Part shown: positions 60,241 to 64,000 of the stretch, piece after piece | How positions within the stretch are numbered: position 1 is the stretch's first letter | Layout of the letters: every line of letters begins with the position of its first letter | NCBI RefSeq assembly: GCF_907165205.1 | Contig: NC_058193.1 | Span: forward strand, 25,557,521 to 25,621,520 | Source of the DNA: Coccinella septempunctata | Taxonomy: Eukaryota; Arthropoda; Insecta; Coleoptera; Coccinellidae | DNA length: 64,000 bases | Direction: 5' to 3' | The notes under the pieces: generated by a model | Database searches by the model: none | What the model was told of the DNA's origin: nothing | What the model saw: only the letters and a program-made list of their open reading frames with translations | Translations under genes and position numbers: made by a program

Positions 60241-61517
60241 CTTTCCCAATTATATATTCATTTCATCTCGGATTAATATTGTTTATTAAAATGCTGACAG
60301 AATAGTAATCTTGCTGCTCCACCCTCAGTTAACCTTTTAATGAATATTGTAATAGACAATGTCGTGTAATTCTCACGTATTGTGTCACTTAGACGTCATC
60401 CTCAGGTGGTTCGTGCATCTGTTAAGCCTTATTTCTACTTCCCAAATTCAGTAATTACGAGGAATATGGTATGTTCGGTCAAACGAGATGTTGTTCGAAT
60501 AATTACTCCACAAGTTATGTTCAAAATATTCATGAATATACTGTAACATTTGTATTTCTATCACATAATTGAGGGCGACGAGAATGAAATGGTTAGTAAT
60601 GCATTCCAAAAAATTCATTGAAAATGTGTAAATATCCAGTTTTCCAAATTAAAGATCAATTTATGCAAGTTTCTGTATAAGAGGATCACTGTTAGCAATG
60701 CAAGTAGAGATGAATGTTTAGGAGGAAGTGTGAATATCGATTAAGAGTCCATCGTCTTCAGATTCCATTAATATGGGGTATGTTATAACCTAATCCACTT
60801 TGACAAGGTTGGAGTTGGGAAGATGGAATCGAATTTCTGACTTAATATGCGAAATCCTTCAGTGAATTGAATTATGGCTTCGATATCATCTTGAATGGTT
60901 TGAGAGACATTCGGATAAGGATTATCAATTCTTACGAAGAGGAGTGAAATTTGACTGCATTTCTCAAGTACGCTATTAGTTTCAAGTTGGGTTCTCCCAT
61001 CAAGACATTGTCGTTAGTAAACACGGTATGGTGGATGCTCGAGGAAATGATTCTGAACTTTGATGGATTAATTTTCGAAGTTTAATTAAATGGATATCAT
61101 ACATATAAGATATTTGCCCAGAATTCACATATAGCCGGAAACGTTTCATGAGCGCGCAATTTCATCCACTGTGTATTGGGCTCCACTATGGTGTGATATG
61201 ACATTTTTGGTTTATTTTATGTGAAATTCAACTCCTCTGCTGTTATACAGGTTTTATAACCAAATAAGTGCAAAAGGAACTTTCATTTAAACTAAGGCCC
61301 TTAGGCCTATCCTTGTGAAATTACACGCTTTCAAAAATGAGTATAAAAAATGTCATTGATTTTTATTGGAAATGGTATTTTGTCTGCATGCTCTACCAAT
61401 AAAAAGGCAGGCTATGAATATTTTCTCAATTTGAAAATATGTGTTAAAAAAGACGGTCAATTGCAATTTTTTTTTACTGTGTTATGTTCGTAAAAACAAT
61501 AGTTTCCTAGTATTAAA
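60241..61517. other. No gene recognised
   Basis: No splice-supported frames or marked repeats. Confidence 0.35.
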
Positions 61518-61667
61518 ATGAAATACAACATTGTAGATGAACGGATCTTCTTTGGGTTGAATCGAAAAAATCTAGTATGTGGCTTTCAAGTAGCTTCGAT
61601 TTCTATTGTAGCATTATTATTGGAAGAATTTGCCCACAAAGTGTCATTTAATTCTTCTACTCTGCAG
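61518..61667 (+). other. Possible first coding exon (50 codons)
   Basis: ATG opens MKYNIVDERIFFGL, with a hydrophobic stretch (VASISIVALLL), and the frame reaches a good donor (CTGCAG then GTGAGC) in phase 0. No second exon is visible before the window end. Weak. Confidence 0.25.
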
Positions 61668-61823
61668 GTGAGCACGATAACTTTTCGGGGAAAGGACTGT
61701 GAGCTTTAGTTTACATGAAACACCCCTCCTTTAATTTCTGCCAAGTGATAACCTCCTAAAAACTTCCGCACTTATTTGGTAGCATCCTGTATATTAACCA
61801 TATTTTATTTTTGTATGCCAATC

Positions 61824-62350
61824 TGAAAAGACAATTACGCCTTCATCTTTTTGCACCGTATGAGCTTATTTTTGACAAATTACTACCTAGTTATCTGAAA
61901 AAATGATTTAAACTTTCGCCATTATTGCCCATAACCACCACAATTTAGACACGATTTTCTAAACATGAGAAGATGGGTGACGATTTTGCATTCACAGACC
62001 AAAATTCGTAGTACTTGAAACAAGAGGACAATTTTCTGAAACATTTTATTGTTATCACTGAAAATCTGAAAAAAAGGTGTGCCTTCACCCTTTTGCACCT
62101 TACGAGCTCGTCTTTATTAGTACTTAAAAGACAAATGCACCTTCGCCATTTTGCACCCTATGAACTTATTTTCTACGCAATTCAATTAATGGATTAATTG
62201 GCATTCCACGAGCACAGTTTTGACACAATCACTAGAAATGTGAAAAATAGGAATGATTCGTGCCGGGGCCATTTTGCATCAGACCAATGTTCGACGAAAT
62301 TACAATTAATGAAAAAAATTAAAACTTGCCCATTCGCCATTTTGCACAAT
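61824..62350. repeat. Diverged repeats with a CCATTTTGCACC core
   Basis: The phrase (C/G)CCTTC.CC.TTTTGCACC.TA.GA.CT.(A/G)T occurs near 61840, 62078 and 62140. Shorter versions (GGCCATTTTGCATC, CGCCATTTTGCAC) are near 62268 and 62335. Spacing is irregular. It abuts the element that begins at 62371. Confidence 0.6.
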
Positions 62351-62778
62351 TTCGATTCGCTTACTATATAGTTGGGGAGCCGACGATACCAAATCAGGAT
62401 TTACTCGAGTACTAGTGGACTTTGAAGATGAGATGGTAGAAAGAAAAAAAGGTTCTTTGATGTATGCACTTTCAGCGCTGGGAAAAGCGTCTGCAGGTTC
62501 TCAAAGATGTAAAAAAAAATCGCCATACTCGAGAGTGTCAGATTAAGATACTGTAAATGTCCTATGTGTCTATGAAAATTAATCTGACAGTTTGCGTGGT
62601 GCAGCTGGCCGGACGAAAGAATTGAAAATGGTTAAAAAAATTTTTTTTCGAGCATGTCAGATTATAAGAGGATATGTTAATTGGACCCAAAGGAAGCTAC
62701 TTTTCAAGGGGATGACAATTCGGACGTGACGCAAGATCACAGCGGTCCTTTGAAAATGCAAAAAAATCGTTATTTTTA

Positions 62779-63770
62779 CAGGTTGGCAAGATTGGTGATA
62801 CAAGAACTACCACTTTTTAACCCAACGAGATAGAGGAAAATGAATGTACCATTCATGTCGTCTTTTTTCGAGAAACTCATAATGCCATCAACTGCATTCC
62901 TCTATCTTCTTTTGTGTTTGAGTTACAGGCCAAAATTGAAATTTGGGCGATTTCAACTTTGGTCATTATCTCCGTTTCTCTTTGTGCTAGGATGTTGAAA
63001 TGAAAACATTTTACAGACACTTTTTTGATTTCAATCCAGTGGAGTACAATGTTTTTTTAACAGGTTTATTAGCTGAGCTATAACATAAAGTTTTATTTTT
63101 TGTTATGGAAGTAGTAGTTTAAGTTTAAAATTTTTTTTACCGTTTCAGAAATATATGATACATCGCCCTAACCCCCGGTTTCATAAAGCTCGATAAGGGA
63201 ATCAACGCTTGATTGACAGATAAACGTCAATTTGTTTTCAATCAATAATTCAGTCATAAGAATTCGGAATTCAATTCTCAAATAAAATTATGATCTATAT
63301 ACATCCATTCAATGATTCTAAATTGCTTCTTGTTCAATATATGTAGGAATGAAAAAGTTTTAGTGATTTCGTTTTTGATCGGCAGTAAGAGTTTTATGAA
63401 ACCCGCTGTAAGTCTTTCTCTCTGAGTCATTTTAAACTACAGTTTTCATAAAAGAAAACATATCTTTATGTTATAGCTCAGCAAATATATCTGTTGGAAA
63501 AAAACATAGTACACCAATGGATTGCTATCAAAAAAGTTTCTGTATAATGTTTTCATTTCAACATCTTAGCTTATACAGATACGGAGATAATGACCAAAAT
63601 TTAAATTTTATTTTCGACCTATAACTCGAAAATAAAAGAAGATTAAGGAATGCAGTTGATGGCATTATTAGTTTTTCGAAAAAAGACGACATGAATGGTA
63701 CATTCATTTTCCTCTATCTCGTTATGTTGAAAAAGTTGTAGTGCAGGTATCACCAATTTTGCCCACCCTG
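62779..63770. mobile_element. Foldback element nested in the 62371 element
   Basis: The ends CAGGTTGGCAAGATTGGTGA and (complement of the right end) CAGGGTGGGCAAAATTGGTGA are flanked by TA. Inverted arms of roughly 320-350 bp share ATGAATGTACCATTCATGTCG, GCCATCAACTGCATTCC and CATTTCAACATC. The undisturbed copy at 8480 shows the empty site (TTGTACATACTCGAGCG). A further MITE sits in its centre. Confidence 0.88.
63176..63404. mobile_element. MITE, GGGTTTCATAAA family, copy 2 (innermost of the nest)
   Basis: The ends GGTTTCATAAAGC and TTTTATGAAACCC, plus GGGAATCAACGCTTGATTG inside, match the copy at 7099-7354 in opposite orientation. It lies in the loop of the foldback element 62779-63770. Confidence 0.75.
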
Positions 63771-64000
63771 TACATACTCGAGCGTGATGTCAGATTTTCA
63801 TACAGATGGTTAATCTCGGTGTTGCAGACGTGTTTACCCATAAATCAGACACTAATCAGGAGGGGTTTTCTTAATCTGACAGTATGAAGTTTAGAATAAG
63901 GGTTTTTTTACATATCTTCTGTACCCCTTTCCTGTACCTATAATCGTTTCTGTATTCAATATGAAAGTTGTAGATAATAACATTCTGTACAACTTTTGTC

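Larger units (their letters stand above)
62371..64000. mobile_element. Second copy of the GTTGGGGAGCC element, cut by the window end
   Basis: It starts with GTTGGGGAGCCGACGAT after TA and follows 8068-8703 closely (GATGGTAGAAAG, TTAATTGGACCCAAAGGAAG, GACAATTCGGACGTGACGCAAG, CATACTCGAGCGTG, GGTTAATCTCGGTGTTGCAGACGTG, AAAGTTGTAGATAATAA). It is interrupted by the foldback element 62779-63770. The right end is beyond the window. Confidence 0.85.

Overview
This window looks like nuclear DNA of an insect. The protein-coding genes are split by short GT-AG introns, the coding regions sit in AT-rich DNA, and several conserved proteins (26S proteasome Rpt6, AP-1 gamma, ARFRP1, ZMAT2) read very close to other insects. 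Roughly half of the window is introns, mobile-element remains and inverted repeats. A beetle is my guess from the overall repeat style; the sequence does not prove the order.

Layout. 0-6 kb: a truncated Tc1-like transposase, a foldback element, a 348-bp tandem duplication, and an unrecognised minus-strand gene (2515-5568) with a dead mariner in its last intron. 6-12.5 kb: repeat-rich, holding a MITE inserted in an older repeat, a 1.3-kb TIR element with a recurring subterminal motif, and a long hairpin. 12.9-24.1 kb: an intronless proline-rich protein with three KLRHV-type repeats (minus), a 12-exon cationic amino acid transporter (minus), a secreted cysteine-rich protein of DUF19 type (plus) and the splicing factor ZMAT2/Snu23 (minus). 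24.8-44.1 kb is the housekeeping core: ARFRP1 (plus), AP-1 gamma-adaptin (minus, 14 exons), Rpt6/PSMC5 (minus) and a tetraspanin (plus) with a tRNA-Leu(TAG) in its third intron. 45.5-60.2 kb: a family B G-protein coupled receptor (minus) with very large introns that carry a YqaJ-domain fragment, a transposon deletion derivative and, upstream, a second dead mariner. 57-64 kb: foldback elements, a hAT-type MITE with an 8-bp target duplication, a LINE fragment and a three-level nest of elements running off the right edge.

Functional links: AP-1 gamma (clathrin adaptor at the trans-Golgi) and ARFRP1 (trans-Golgi Arf-like GTPase) both act in Golgi sorting and are neighbours here, but they are on opposite strands and I infer no co-regulation.

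The most striking item is a complete 3.84-kb DNA transposon (27984-31827) inside the large intron of AP-1 gamma. It has TA target duplications, matching terminal inverted repeats, an uninterrupted two-exon 445-aa DDE transposase with an unusually long 83-residue spacing between the second D and the E, and a nine-copy 80-bp minisatellite. A 1.2-kb deletion derivative of the same family sits in the receptor gene. Exon coordinates were derived by hand from splice signals and codon phase; they are predictions.
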